DNA of 60,000 nucleotides from Takakia lepidozioides (GCA_030704615.1 CM060732.1:9364001-9424000); one strand, 5' to 3'; numbered from the stretch's first letter, positions 10,301 to 22,129 are shown. Notes: generated from the letters alone by a model not told the origin. A program made the numbers and translations.

Positions 10301-12932
10301 AGTCCCTAGACTGGCGGGCCCCGAACTGGAAATTCGGCGCCATTTTCGAGTTCTAGGCCCTATTGCCGTTCAGGGACTTAGCCATTTTCGGGCTAAGTCC
10401 CTAGGGTGGCTGGCCCTGAACTGGAAATTTGGCGCCATTTTCCAGTTCTAGGCCCTATTGCGGTTCTGGGACTTAGCCATTTTCGGGCCAAACCGGGAAA
10501 AATGGCGCCGAATTTCCAATTCAGGGCTCCCAAGATGGCTAAGTCCCTAGGGTGGCAGTCACCGAAAACCGAAATTCGGCGCCATTTTTTCATTTCTAGG
10601 CCCACTCACATCCGCCCCAACCTGGGAAAATGGTGCCGAATATGCATTTCAGGGACCTCATTGTGTTTTTCATGAATGCAGGTACTGCAAGTTCTCCCTT
10701 TTGGAGAAAGGTCATCTGTCTTTCGAGCCACCATTCTTCCTGGCATGGAGGAACCCTGGGGTTGACTCCATGTACACTGACGATATTGTGAAGGAATGGC
10801 ATCTGGAACATTTGCGTGATTGCCCTTGGTATGTGGACCTTCCGCCCGGCTCGCTCGACCCATCCGAGTTTCAATTGAAGCTGGATGCTGAATTCCGACG
10901 AAACCGGGCTCCGCTGCCTCCGTTGGGTGCAAAAGAGGCAAAAGCGCTTGCAAACTCCAGGAAAGCGGCAGAGCTTGCTCAGGCAGGAATTCAAGAGAAA
11001 TTGCATGAGAAGAGTAAATGCCAAAGGAAAAGGACAAGGAAACAGGTGAGTGCAGTAACACCCAAAAAGAAGAAAACCATCGGGGCATCGGAGGAGGCGC
11101 AGGAGGGGACCCAAGAGAGTGACTCGGACGACGACTTTGTTCAAGGTCCTGCAACTGCTGTTGCTCCTACCCAGTCACCGGTCGTCCGGGTTCCCAAGTC
11201 AGTTCGGAGTGGGACTGGCTCTGCCAAGAAGTTGGCATTTGAGGGCGAGCCTACACGGCGGTATTCGGCGGTGACGTTTACGCACAGGCCAAAGCTAGAA
11301 CCTCCAACCATCATCCAATGCGTCAATGAGAGCTTCCTTGACGCTCTCGCTGCCAGGGCGAAGAAGGTGGCACACAGCAAGTCTCTGGCGGAGCAGAAGG
11401 GGAAAGCCAAGAAGAGGGCTGCCGGTACAGAGCCTAAAGACACCCCTGGTTTTGAAGCCATGATGGAATTCTTCACGGTTGTGAGCACGAATTGCAAGAG
11501 CACTCGGGGGGGGGGGGGGGTGGAGAGAGCTTGCGACATGATTCTCCTCGACATTCCAGATGGGGAGCTGCTGGAGGGCCTGGATGGTGTGCCCACCTGG
11601 AACAGGTTTACTGAGGACTACTGGAAAGCCGGGTTTGGGCTGGCGGGGATGCTTCTGGATGACGGTGGATGTGTGGTTGTCCTTGCCACGAGAGGGAAGA
11701 CCACAGAGAATGCGGTGGCAAGGTGGACACCCAAAAGTGTCACCCCGGTCCTCCTCAGAAAATGGTTCTGCATCAGTACACAGGGGTTGAGAACAGAGGG
11801 CCAAAGTGTAAGTTATCAATCTATTGCATTCACTTCATATTGTGGTGTATGTTAAGTAGACCCTGGAGTTGATCCCTTCTTTGTTGGATGTGCAGACATT
11901 GGTGTTTGAGGCATATTGCTTTGTGAAGAGAGGGTCTACGTTCAAATTCCGCAACGACGGTCGTCTTGTTGATGCCGCTGTGGACCTTGTAACCTACGAT
12001 GTCCTCTACAACTATGTGCCCCACTCCAGTATGCCAAAGGACACAAAGACAGGCAAACCGTGGCGGTACAGCCGGACCCGGAGCCCTACTTTCATCCAAA
12101 CCCTCATGGAGACGTGCTCGGATGTCCAAGGGCAGATTCTTGACCTCACATGCGGCACGGGTAAGCCTTCACGTGATCAGTTTGTCCCCTGGCCCGATTG
12201 CAATTGCATGCCGCAAGCTATTAACCGCCCGCTTTGTTCCTCAAGTGCTTCAATGTGGGCAGGGACGTTGTCCGACATGCATGTGTTCGCCTTCGAGCCA
12301 GATACTGCCCTCCACAACTTGGAACTTGCAGCGGCTGAACGTCTGCCGAAAGAGGAAGAGGCATCCTCGGAGGATGAGGAAAAATCCGAGAAGGAGCAGG
12401 GGGAGGAAGTTGGGATCGAGGCCGAGGAGCCCCTGGTTTACGAGTGAGTGGTGGCATTGTAAGTTGCCTCCAAATTTCGTGAGGCACCTCCCTCCGCTCT
12501 CTTATTTCATTGAAAACCCTTTCTGGTTGTGCTGGTATTGACATTCTTGAAGTGGATTTGTTCTTACTGTAGGATGCCAAGTACTCTACTTATGCTGCCC
12601 GGCTTGCTTCGGTGTCCATTAGGAGGTGTTCCGAACCTAGTCGTGTACAGCAGATTTTAGACGAGGCAAGCCTCAAGAAAATGAAGATGAGGGAGGAGGC
12701 AGCAGCTATTAGAGCCCGTCGGGCTCGTAGATTTGTCTTGGATTCTGCTGAGGAAAGTGGGGGAGAAGACGCAGAAGATTCCCAGGAGGTGAGGTGGACA
12801 GTCCCCCAAGGAGAGGACGGGATTTTTGAGAGGCATAGTGGAACTGATGCATCATAGAGCTCGGAGGATGAGGGGGATGGGGGGGATGAGAAAGAAGGTG
12901 GGGCAAGTTCCTCGGAGGGTGTAGGAGAGTAG
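7353..12932 (+). pseudogene. ParB-like / beta-class amino-methyltransferase fusion, copy A gene 2
   Basis: This is the most complete copy of gene 2. Order: a charged, disordered N-terminus (7353-8283); a ParB-like domain with VVRPALP and FYVWDGNHRLLAWM (8284-8737); a helical middle region; a Lys/Arg-rich stretch (KCQRKRTRK, 11020-11040); methyltransferase motif IV-like MILLDIPDG (near 11540), a GGCVVVLATRG strand (near 11670), and motif I ILDLTCGTG (12140-12160) followed by FAFEPD. The order IV then I is that of permuted beta-class N4/N6 amino-methyltransferases. Introns with GT-AG ends: 8738-8855, 9046-9192, 9478-9562, 9689-9783, 9999-10681, 11808-11895; others near the 3' end are uncertain. 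Single-base frameshifts near 7617 and 8277 lie in G-runs, another near 8545-8560, and a TAG at 12856. It may be a recently dead gene, or a live one with assembly errors. ParB-methylase fusions are known in bacteria and phages. Confidence 0.6.
10061..10640. repeat. 95-bp tandem palindrome array inside an intron of copy A gene 2
   Basis: Four to five units of 95 bp begin near 10085. The AATTCGGCGCC core falls at about 10141, 10236, 10331 and 10426. Each unit carries two nested inverted repeats: GGCTAAGTCCCTAG with GGGACTTAGCC, and an AACTGGAA / TTCCAGTT stem around TTCGGCGCC. It lies wholly inside the intron 9999-10681, the same intron that holds a different array in copy B. Confidence 0.85.
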
Positions 12933-12995
12933 TGCCCATTCCGGCTATGACAGTTAGAACACACTTGTATAGACGTGGCTTGCCACAAAATTTGC

Positions 12996-13001
12996 AATAA
13001 A
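12996..13001 (+). promoter_or_regulatory. AATAAA polyadenylation signal of copy A gene 2
   Basis: AATAAA lies about 65 bp after the last in-frame stop of gene 2 (near 12932). This is where a 3'-end processing signal would be expected. Function is inferred from sequence and position only. Confidence 0.5.
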
Positions 13002-13174
13002 ATGTTGCATTTCAAGTCCACTGGTGCCACATTCCAACTTCACATGACCCTATTTCCGTGCCTCCTAACCCTATTTCCGTGGACTCACAATGGTCTGCTC
13101 ATGCTTTTTTTTTTTCCGCTCATGCTCATGCCGCTCATGAAATAGCAGCCCCCTCCATGGACCCATGTACCTTT

Positions 13175-13790
13175 AGTTGGCACCGACCTCCATTGAAAGC
13201 CCCTCCATCAGTTCAATTTTCCTATTATATGACCAATTCCGTTGTTTCCTTGACCTCATATGCTTATAATCGGCACCAACCATCACTCATGGCCGTTGGT
13301 CCATTGGAATGAGCCCATAATATGCCAAATCCGAGTGTTGGAAGGTGGTCTTATGCTATTACTCGGCATATAGCTTCACTGTTGGGCTTAAGAACTTTGG
13401 ATTTGCCTACAGTATCCCATTTACCACGTTTCAATGAGAGGATGTGCACATGTAGTCGGCACCGACCTTCACTGCTAGCCCTTCGAAAGAGATCAATTTC
13501 CATATAATTTGATGAAGACCGCAAATTCCACGATCTCATATACTTTTAGTCGGCACCGACCTTTACTGTTGCCGTAGAAAAGAGTGCAAAACCCATTGAA
13601 TATGTTAAATTCCACAAATTCCATGACCTCATTCGCCCATTTGCGGAAGTTGGCATTACCTTATGTGCTCGAGTCGGTACCGACCTTCAATTTCAACAGT
13701 TGGAGAGAGTGCTACGTGTTCACCCCTTTTGAAAATCCATACAGAATCAGTCAATTACATTGACATGTAGTCGGTGACGACTACATGTGT
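13175..13790. repeat. Right-flank array of copy A, TAGTCGGCACCGACC
   Basis: Diverged units of roughly 90-130 bp repeat TAGTCGGCACCGACCTTCACTG, or close variants, at about 13180, 13268, 13455, 13547, 13670 and 13768. Several are flanked by AAATTCCACGACCTCATATAC-like text. The motif is a half- or full palindrome matching that at 0.14 kb and 2.0-2.4 kb, so this is taken as the right flank of copy A. Confidence 0.65.
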
Positions 13791-14059
13791 TTCGGTATGA
13801 AAGGAGCAATGTGTGGCATGCAAAGTTACAAAATGCATGGAAAACCAATGGGATTATCGCTATCCCATATGCACTGTCTGTGAAGGAATGACATAACATT
13901 GGTTTTTCGGAGTAATTTGAAGCCGGGATACTGTTTAAAATGAATGGAGGAGTTGGCAGGGGGATGAGAATGAGAAGCCTCTTTTCCTTCCGTCGGTGGC
14001 CTCATGAAGACGTACGGGGATGACAGGTGGATAAGTGGGACCCACTGCATCCATTATTG

Positions 14060-14752
14060 CAGCCCGCAGTGGCGAGTGGTTCTAACCACGGGGAATTTGA
14101 AAGGGCTTTGTTGTTGTGTCTAACGTCTCATTCTCTTCGACATCAGGCTCATCCTTCCGGCCTCGTTTCCATTGCTTCCAGAACCATGACGAGTGCCCTT
14201 ACGGAGGCGTGGATCATGCAATCTATACTGCCACACCGGGGGACATCGTCATTTGGCACACAGTTTGCATTGACGACAGTGGGGTCGAGCGCGAAACATT
14301 GTCTGCTTTTGAGTATTTCCGAGGGCAATATGCTTTCGAGAGGGGTGATGATCTTGGTCTGTCCAATCCGTGGCTCTTGCACATCCTTGATTCAAATTTG
14401 CCCATCTACGGCCGGCAGCCGGAGAGAATGCGCAACGCTATGCTTTGGCGGTGGAATTGCTGCTAGTGGACGTGGGTGGAGTCCATCGGTGTCACGTATA
14501 CTCCTACAAGTGTACGGTCCTCTTCCCCATTGTATGGGGACATTCGCATTGGATTGGAGGACGAAACGCACGGGCACTCCGGCTCCACGTACAATTAAAC
14601 TTTCCATATTTGATGCTGGTTCCATTGAAGGGCACGACATTGTGGTGAAGATCAACAGGGGCCGAAGAACGGCTGCAATCCTTTTTACGTGGAGATGTCC
14701 GATGACTCATGAGCTTGTGTTTAGGCCAGTCGAAGTGTCGTTGACTTCGTAA
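14060..14752 (+). pseudogene. Unrecognised gene fragment
   Basis: Two overlapping frames look protein-like. One is 14116-14466 (ECPYGGVDHAIYTATPGD, ending RWNCC and a stop). The other is a frame ending at 14752 (TIKLSIFDAGSIEGHDIVV ... VFRPVEVSLTS). The switch could be an intron around 14500 or a frameshift. No family is recognised. The last 100 bp and the downstream 240 bp recur in inverse orientation at 31778-32110, so the fragment belongs to a repeated, probably mobile, unit. Confidence 0.35.
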
Positions 14753-14990
14753 GTTGTATTTATAAGGGAAAACGCTTTGGATTTGCATGCACCCTCAGTA
14801 TAGTATGCGTGCTTCATTTGAAATGCATACATATGAATAAAAACCCCATTGTATGCGAACTTGTGTGGAATGTGCATCCTTCCTTCTCATAATGCACAAC
14901 TCGCCATGGCGTTTCGGGTTGGGAGTGTTGGTGGATTACAAAAGGGGTAGGTAGGCTCTAGTGGGGGCCCATTGTACTGAGCACTGCCAT
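14658..14990 (+). repeat. 333-bp segment, direct-oriented member of an inverted pair
   Basis: This segment matches the reverse complement of 31778-32110 over its full 333 bp with only scattered differences by eye. It contains the end of an open frame and a downstream untranslated-looking stretch. Its inner edge is ...GAGCACTGCCAT. Confidence 0.85.
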
Positions 14991-17900
14991 AGAGGCTTGC
15001 TCTGCCCATTCATCACAGCACTCTCCAGATAATGCTTGACCATGAAGGTAACCCATGCTCACATACACCCTATCATAGATTAAGAAGCCTGTCCCAACAG
15101 TGATTCACCGACAAAAGACATGTAAGGGTTACTTTAAAGTGGAGGGCCAGATGTCAGGTCAGGTGAGGACCCATAAATATCTGGCTTGTTGTCTTTTCTC
15201 CTCAGTGAGGGCAAATATGGTTCTCTCATTCATCTATGCCATCCATTAGAAAGATATGGTTGGAACAGGTGGTCGAGTGTCGGCATTAAGCTCATAGATA
15301 TCCTGGTGGCTCAAAACCCCAAGACTAACTCCAGAAGGCTTTGTACCAGATAGTGACCAAGCCTGGAGAGCATGTCAAAGCCAACAATCACAGGGAGTTG
15401 CATACATCTACTTCTGTCTCTCCCTCCCTCAGTTAGACTGGAAGCAAGAGCCAGAAGGGAGTGTTGTGATTGGAGAATCAACTAGTATTAATACGCTGCT
15501 GCATATTGTTGATAAACTCCACTCACATGTAAAATATCTTGCACAGGTCTTTTAACACACAGCTGTGGACTGCCAGCCACAATTACAGGCTGGCTCTACT
15601 ATACCACATGTTTAGCATCCTCACAGACTTGGAGCTGCTGAAGTCTTCATTACTTTCAAGATAACACAGTTTCACCACCTTCTCGCACAAAAATTGATCA
15701 AATTAAGATAGCAAGAAGAGAAAGGCAGACCTTGCCAGGTGTCGAAGGAAAATTGTCCTGCATGCACGGAGACATTTTCAACAAGGGACTCTGTAAAGTC
15801 TTGGTGGGAGAGTCGAGGTACATCCCCGGAGAACCACAACCCCTCTTTGCGTGTGATGGGTTCCTCCCCTTTCTTGCCTGGTCTACCACCCAGCAGTGGA
15901 TCTCAACCCGGTCTTCTAGACTTTCTCCTCGTTATTTCCTGCATGCCACAGCCGAACCCAAGGAAATTTAGCATCATTTTGGCACATTGAATCTAACTCA
16001 CAACCCTGCAATATTGATCTAAAAGAAGATCCAGACACCCAAATGACAGGAAAGGATAGACCCACATACATAAATAAGGTCTAAATATGTTATGTAAACA
16101 AATCAAAGTCAAACCCAATAAACATGTTTCTCACTGGACATCTAGCAATGTGATTTCTTTGCTGTCTAACACCAGTTTAGGTGAGGAAAATGTTATGCCA
16201 AATAGTCATCATGTATTCAAAGGTGCCATTACATGGATATGATTGCTATGGAGGTACACTCGTAAATATTCTCCTGAAGCTTTGCAACTTTTTCAGTTCC
16301 TGATGGGTGAAGTGCTATGTCTCTCCACATCCATTCATGCTCACACTGTCTCTTTACCAGCAGATATTGGTCACTGCTAAACCATCAGCTGTGGCAGCAA
16401 GAACCTTGTATTTCATGTCGCAAGTAGGAACAGGGCATAGTGGTCCAGAGAAACATGAGATGGGGATCTTGGGAGTGACATGTGCAAAGGACATCCAAAG
16501 CATAAGCTTACCCAAGCTTCACTTCTACTTGGACAATTCTCATACTTGTCAAGATCGCCATGGACTCTCAGCTGGGCTTTGGACCCTCTCAAGGCCAATT
16601 CAGGAAGTATGCCTCCGGCAGGCAAACAGAATATGTCACCTTCAGAGGATAGCAAATACTGTCAGCTATTCAGAGACCTCTATCCTAGTCAAGGTCCGAG
16701 GAGTTGTTTAGACTAGAAGGATCAACCTTCCTTAAATTCGGGCAACTACTTGCCCAATAAGGAAGTGGTGGAGAAAAAGCAGAAAGTTAACAGCCGGACA
16801 TGGAGCTCAAAATTGAGATCAACAGTGTTGACGTTGAGATTCGAAAGGAGACAAAACAGGCAGACCATAGGACACACCCCCAAATCTGAGTAGAGATAGA
16901 CATCGAAAAGACAAACCTAGAGCTAGACATGGGCATTGAGTGAAGGTGATGTCAAACAATGTCATCGGCAGCCACTTGTACACTCAACAATCTTCATTGT
17001 AGCCTCCACACGTAATCACCAACTCTATTATCACCTACAGGAAGGATAACACGACCGATTGGTGGGTAATTAAGCTGGGTTGAGCCAGGTGCATGCATGG
17101 AGAAAAAAGAGGGTGCCCAAGAATTTAATCACAGAAGCTCTCCACTACCCTACACAGTCCGCAACAGTCTGCTGCATGTTCTCATGAAAGATTCCTGGGC
17201 ATTAGTAGGTACAACCGCAATTCCTGCAGTCGCAAAGCGTTCACACTGCCTTCGAGCATGACCAATGTTGTACGAAGAGTAACCACAAGAAATGCTAAGG
17301 TTCCGCATATTCTCAAAGAAAATAGTAGGTAGTAATCGCCTGCATTATCCCACCCAGTTGACAAAGGACCATTAAATTAAGTGCCGCAGTCTCCATCCGA
17401 GAGCTCTCATTTCTCTGAGAACTGCCAGATGATTGGCGTTCCCAAACCGTGAGTTCCAACGGGCCAGTTCTAACACCGAGACTCTATTATCGCTGGAAAG
17501 CGCTACATGCAAGCAGAGAGTACAATAAGTTCAGTTCCTTGGCCAGGCCTTGTTCTGGCAACTGCAGCACCACAAGACATGTGTAAAAGAAGTAATCCTT
17601 CACAACTCACAAATCACAAATGAAGTTAGGGTTCCGTAAATTGTATACATCAAAGATCTAGTCTACTGCAGTTGTGAGGGCTAAGATGCTTAGATGAACT
17701 CACCTCCAACGTTGCTGCATACACAGAACCCAGTTCATCACCACCAACATGCACCAGTTGAGTATGCTTAGGCCATGGAAGGGTGCCACTATTCCGCAAA
17801 TGCCCAATCTTGGTAAAATGCGATCATACTTCACAATGGCTACAGGAAGCTCAAAGATCTTATGGGATAAGAGGAAAAAAGAAACAAGAAAGAGAGGGGG

Positions 17901-18019
17901 TCACAAAGCTCATGGCCTGCTAAGACCATGCTGACACGGAAGGGGTGCGGGGGAGGAGGGAAAAGAGAGCCTGCGGGAGACAGATCGCGGGGAGAAAAAA
18001 AGAAAAGAAAAACAACATT
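14991..18019. other. Unique-looking sequence without recognisable gene
   Basis: No domain, repeat array or convincing splice chain was seen over 3 kb. Short frames (for example 16307-16711 on + and 15732-15990 on +) show no familiar motif and are best treated as chance. The composition is more balanced than in the transposon arrays. It could be host intergenic DNA or noncoding exons. Confidence 0.4.
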
Positions 18020-18086
18020 GCATCGCGATTTGATCCCGCGGTGCGTCACAACACATTCTACGCCCTTACCACTAGACTACTCCTAA
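18020..18086 (-). other. tRNA-like or SINE-head sequence
   Basis: Read on the minus strand this contains TAGTCTAGTGG, which fits an RNA polymerase III box A, and about 35 bp later GGATCAAATCG, a weak box B (consensus GGTTCGANTCC). A T-arm-like stem-loop can be drawn, but I find no good anticodon stem. It is therefore more likely a degenerate tRNA or a SINE head than a working tRNA gene. Confidence 0.3.
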
Positions 18087-19020
18087 AATTCTATAACCCC
18101 CTCCTGTAAGATTATATTTAAGGTGATATAAACCCCCCTCTATATGTATAATGTTGTACAAGGAGGGGTTTAAAATACCCCCTCCTGTGCACGCACGTGG
18201 CTGGTACATATTGGTAGGATGTGAATGTCATCAACGCCATTCAAAACATTCCATTCAATGATACTGTAAATACACCCTAATCCACGTGAATGCAAACTCT
18301 CGCTTTGGAATGACATAGACATAGAAGTGAATGTCGTCAACGGCATTCACTTTGGATTTGTGAATACACTGCTAATCAAGCCTAATGATTTCTCAAAAGA
18401 GGCAAAATTATTGGATGGAAATCAGAAACTCGAGTAAGGAACCCTCCCCAAAAACTCGATGGACATTCATAACGAACATAACACTGAGGACCTCATAATA
18501 ACACTGGATGTGAATGGCGTCAACGCCATTCACAAAATTACGAACAAGGAACCAATTAATACACCCTTAGCTCCCAATCCATGTAAATTCAAATTGTCGC
18601 TGGTGAATGACACAGACATAGAAGTGAATGTCGTCAACGACATTCACTTTGGATCTCTGATAACACAGCTAATCAAGCCTCAAGATTTCTCGCAAGAGGC
18701 AAAAGCAATGCAGAACAACTGAATGTCTGCATTGACATTCAACAAACTGAAGTGAGGAACCCTCACTGTAAACTCTATGGACATTACAAAAACTTACATA
18801 ACTCTGAGGACCTCTCAACAAACTCTGGATGTGAATGTCGTCAACGCCATTCAGGGACATTATCAATTCTAATCAGGGACACTATAATTACACCCCAAGC
18901 TCCTAATCCAGGTGAATTCAAATTCTCGCTTAAGAATGACTCAGACAAAGAAGTGAATGTCGTCAACGACATTCAATTTGGATCTATGATTACAATCCTT
19001 ATGAAGCCAAATTATTTCCC
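18086..19020. repeat. Higher-order palindrome array of copy B, about 320-bp unit
   Basis: Units starting near 18220, 18508 and 18829 each contain two palindromes, AATGGCGTCAACGCCATT and AATGTCGTCAACGACATT, separated by conserved linkers (for example AATACACCCTTAGCTCC and AATCAAGCCT). The array begins right after the donor at 19057/19056 of copy B gene 2, so it occupies the intron equivalent to 9999-10681 of copy A. At 18100-18180 there is also an inverted CCCCCTCCTGTA / TACAAGGAGGGG pair. Confidence 0.8.
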
Positions 19021-19057
19021 AAAAAGTGCAGTAGAGTTTCCAGTATGATATTGCACC

Positions 19058-20923
19058 TGTACACAACTCGCATCATGGCCCACTCTCCTCCAACCTGATT
19101 GTCAAAGTCGTTGGACCGTAAAATGTTACCATCTTTGGAGAACTCCCGGAAAAAACAGTATCTCCAGGTTAGACCTCTCCACTTCCTTATGTATGCCTCC
19201 AATGACATTTGGGGAGGGGAAACAATCGAAATGTTCAAGTCCTTCAAAGTCTGATCCAGCACAATGACGGCGCGCTTTTCGAGCTACAAATTGTATATTT
19301 GTCAGTATTGCAAATAAGATACTCATCACATAATTGAAGAAAAGAAAACGGCTTATTTGAATACACACCTGACTCCAAAATGTAGCCTTGTGGAGCCAGT
19401 TATCAAACACCAAATCACTGATTCCTTCCACCTTTGTGCCAGGCTGTATGGTGCTCTTTGGGAACTGATTCAAGTCCTTTACTGTCTGATCTGAGTTCCA
19501 TATCTCCAGCCACCTTATTTTTGTTTGTGGGTCGACCATGGATATGGCCAGCCGGTGCAATTTCTCCTGCTGCATCTCCGGATGCACATGCTTGTCATAG
19601 TGAGATTTGATCTGCTGAAGGAACTCAGAACCAAGTCCAGGATCTACTATTCTAAGCTGCTTTCCGAAGGCAGACATCAATTTGGTTCTTCGCATTTCAA
19701 ACTCATTTTTTATTGCTGCTTCCACACCCTTTGATGTTCTTAGTTCATCTGGTGTAGTGCGGTAATATTCGGATTTTCCCTTCTCAGCTGCCTCTGCCAG
19801 TTCTTGCTGCATTGATTCAAATAGTGATTAGCACCGAAGGGACTACAAACATGTATTCGAAAAGTAAACTGAGTACAGACTCGGGCTTACCGCATACATG
19901 TACTCCAGAAACGCCTCTCGAGTCAAAGAATACCAAGTGCCTGCAGCTCTTCCTGTTTCGCACTTCTTGATTATATTGGGGGGGAGTACTGTCCGAAAAT
20001 CATCCAGCTTCATCAAACCAATCCTCTGAATTCAGAATAGTGCGTGGACCAAGCCTGTTGTCACATGCGATTTCTCTGTCGATCTGCAAAAACATTGGAA
20101 ACATTGCATTCCTTAACACTGTTTTTTTGGGATTAACAAGACCCTACAGAGGGAATGAAGTCTCTAGGATGACTTACTTGTTCACGTCGTGCATAGCTGT
20201 AAGAAGCCTAGCGATGTCGTTTCCTGGATCCAAAACCATTGCCCCCACAACAACATGCTTGTCTTTGTCTTTCGCATGGTGTTTCTGGATGTATCCCATC
20301 CATGCCAGCAATCGGTGGTTGCCGTCCCAGACGTAGAACATGTGGTTGCAGAATTGCTGGGTGTTCTTTCCCATCATGAGGCCCAGCTCGAACTCCTCAT
20401 TAGCATCTTTCCAGCACTCATCCCAAGTATCACTGATCTCTGGAGACACTAATGTGCTTTTCCCATTTATATCCGTCAGTGACACATAAAAAACTTGTGC
20501 ACCAAGTCTGTATCCATGCACGAAATCACTCTCCAATTTTGTTATGTCATGGGAAAGAGGTGGACGCACCACAGGCATAGATATCATCCGGCACAGAGGG
20601 ATGTCCAGACGCCCTCCAGATACGAGCATGTCCCTTATAACCTCCTGAGAGTTTACCTTCTGGAATGACATGAGTTCTTTCACCTTGTCAAGGTAGTGCA
20701 CTTCAGATTCATCTGCTTCATCGTTATTCTCTGAGTTTTTTCCAGACTCGTCCCCATCTCCAGATCTTTTCCCCTCTGATCTTGTAGGCTTGGACCTCAC
20801 AGTTTTGTGCACGATGCCATTCAAATCTGACTGAGTAATGTGCAAATAGTGAACGGCGGTAACGACCATCACTCTGTCTCGACGAAACTCACAATGAATG
20901 GTGTGAAACAAATTCAGAACCAT
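19058..20923 (-). pseudogene. ParB-like gene 2 of copy B, methyltransferase end missing
   Basis: Exon 1 (20923-20178) encodes an acidic N-terminus and the ParB-like domain (VVRPPLSHD, FYVWDGNHRLLAWMGYI). Exon 2 (about 20080-19890) contains an in-frame TGA where copy A has the Arg of LFRV. Exon 3 (about 19811-19370) and exon 4 (19283-19058) cover the helical middle region and end with VVYR at the same splice junction as copy A. Beyond that point the palindrome array begins, and no methyltransferase exon is found to its left as far as 15 kb, so the copy is truncated. Unlike copy A there is no intron between the TK and RWLEIW residues. The gene is divergent from copy B gene 1. Confidence 0.65.
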
Positions 20924-20949
20924 CTACACAAGCAAAGCTGATCCTGCCG

Positions 20950-21620
20950 AATTCAAAACAAAAGCGAGAGCGAGAGCGAACGACGTTAACGACAATCACA
21001 AAAGACAAGGACCTGCCGGATCGGTGTTGTGCAATGACATATATGTGTAAGTGATTGGCGGCAACGACATTCAGTATAGTTTAGGGCGGACAGTATGTGT
21101 AGATTATTCAGATTGACTCCATTGTGATTACCGTCGCAAGCATTCACGGTTTCTTGTCTATGTCGAGAGTACTTTCCAATCGATACTCTACTGAATCTAC
21201 AGTATGGTCTTCAAATCTTTGATTGGCGGTACCGCCTTTCCACTTCTCTATCTGTTCAACTTCATACAAAGAAAATGCATTGCAATACATTATGACTGAA
21301 TATGCCGACCCTCACTCTCTCTTCAAACACATAGGTACATAAATCTCATGAGGAGAATCGAATGGCGTTAATGACACTCGCAATTCAGTAGACTTCAATC
21401 ACATGTTCCTGCTAAAGAAGGGAAGAAGAAGGACTGCTTGAAAGGCAATCAGACAGACTGTATGATCTGAACAACAGTGAATGACAGTACCGTCAGCCAC
21501 CCACTCATTGTGTTGTAAACCCTTAACAGAGGAGTAGAAAGCAAATCACCGTTGTTTCATGGTGATGGTCGGTAGCGACAATCCCTTTCTGGGACATTCC
21601 ACTCAATCTCTACGCAGATC
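20950..21620. repeat. Dispersed palindromes between divergent genes of copy B
   Basis: Imperfect palindromes occur near 20978, 21051, 21124, 21221, 21360, 21480 and 21565. They share the pattern GATTGGCGGTAACGACATTC with variable arms. They occupy the intergenic region between gene 2 (minus) and gene 1 (plus), the position matching the 4.8-6.5 kb arrays of copy A. Confidence 0.65.
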
Positions 21621-22129
21621 TTCAACAATGAAATGTAAGTTAGAGAAAACTTACTAGCGCCTTCTTAGGTTTTGAAATTGGATCCCCTTCTGCAGCTTTC
21701 CTCTCCCATACACGGTCATCCTTGTTAGCCAACCCCACGTTCGTTTCACATTTTGAACTTTCCAGGTGTGCATGATCATTGATAGTAGTATAAAGATACA
21801 TTTACTTAATCTGCAATCCCACCCTCAGATCCTGTGGCATGCTTCCAGGAAGTCGGCTTGTTATTGTGTTTATTGATAAGGTTCTGATTAACGGTTTAAC
21901 AGCTGCCGACATTGCTCCTAGGGATACTCTGACCACTGGGCCCACAAGAAAAGTAATTAAAATGGACGGCTGCATATCTGGAAGGAATAATAGAATATGC
22001 ACAGTCGTCGTTTGAGCTTCCTCCGCCATATTCTCTGCTCTTTCTTCAACTGTGTTCTGGAGACATCAGTAAACCGATTTACACTGAAGGTCTGCGATAG
22101 CAAGGTATCAACGTATGCGAGGAAGGAAG
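21621..22129. other. Upstream region of copy B gene 1
   Basis: No gene was recognised. This 500-bp stretch lies between the palindrome cluster and the ATG of gene 1 and should contain its promoter and leader. I could not pick a reliable TATA box. Confidence 0.3.

Noticed and set aside
10596-11154. Two 182-codon minus-strand frames
   Set aside because: They are antisense to the well-supported exon 10682-11807 of gene 2.
16307-16711. 134-codon frame as a gene
   Set aside because: No domain, no homologous copy in the window, and no splice or promoter support.
18020-18086. Functional tRNA gene
   Set aside because: No convincing anticodon stem or acceptor pairing could be drawn.
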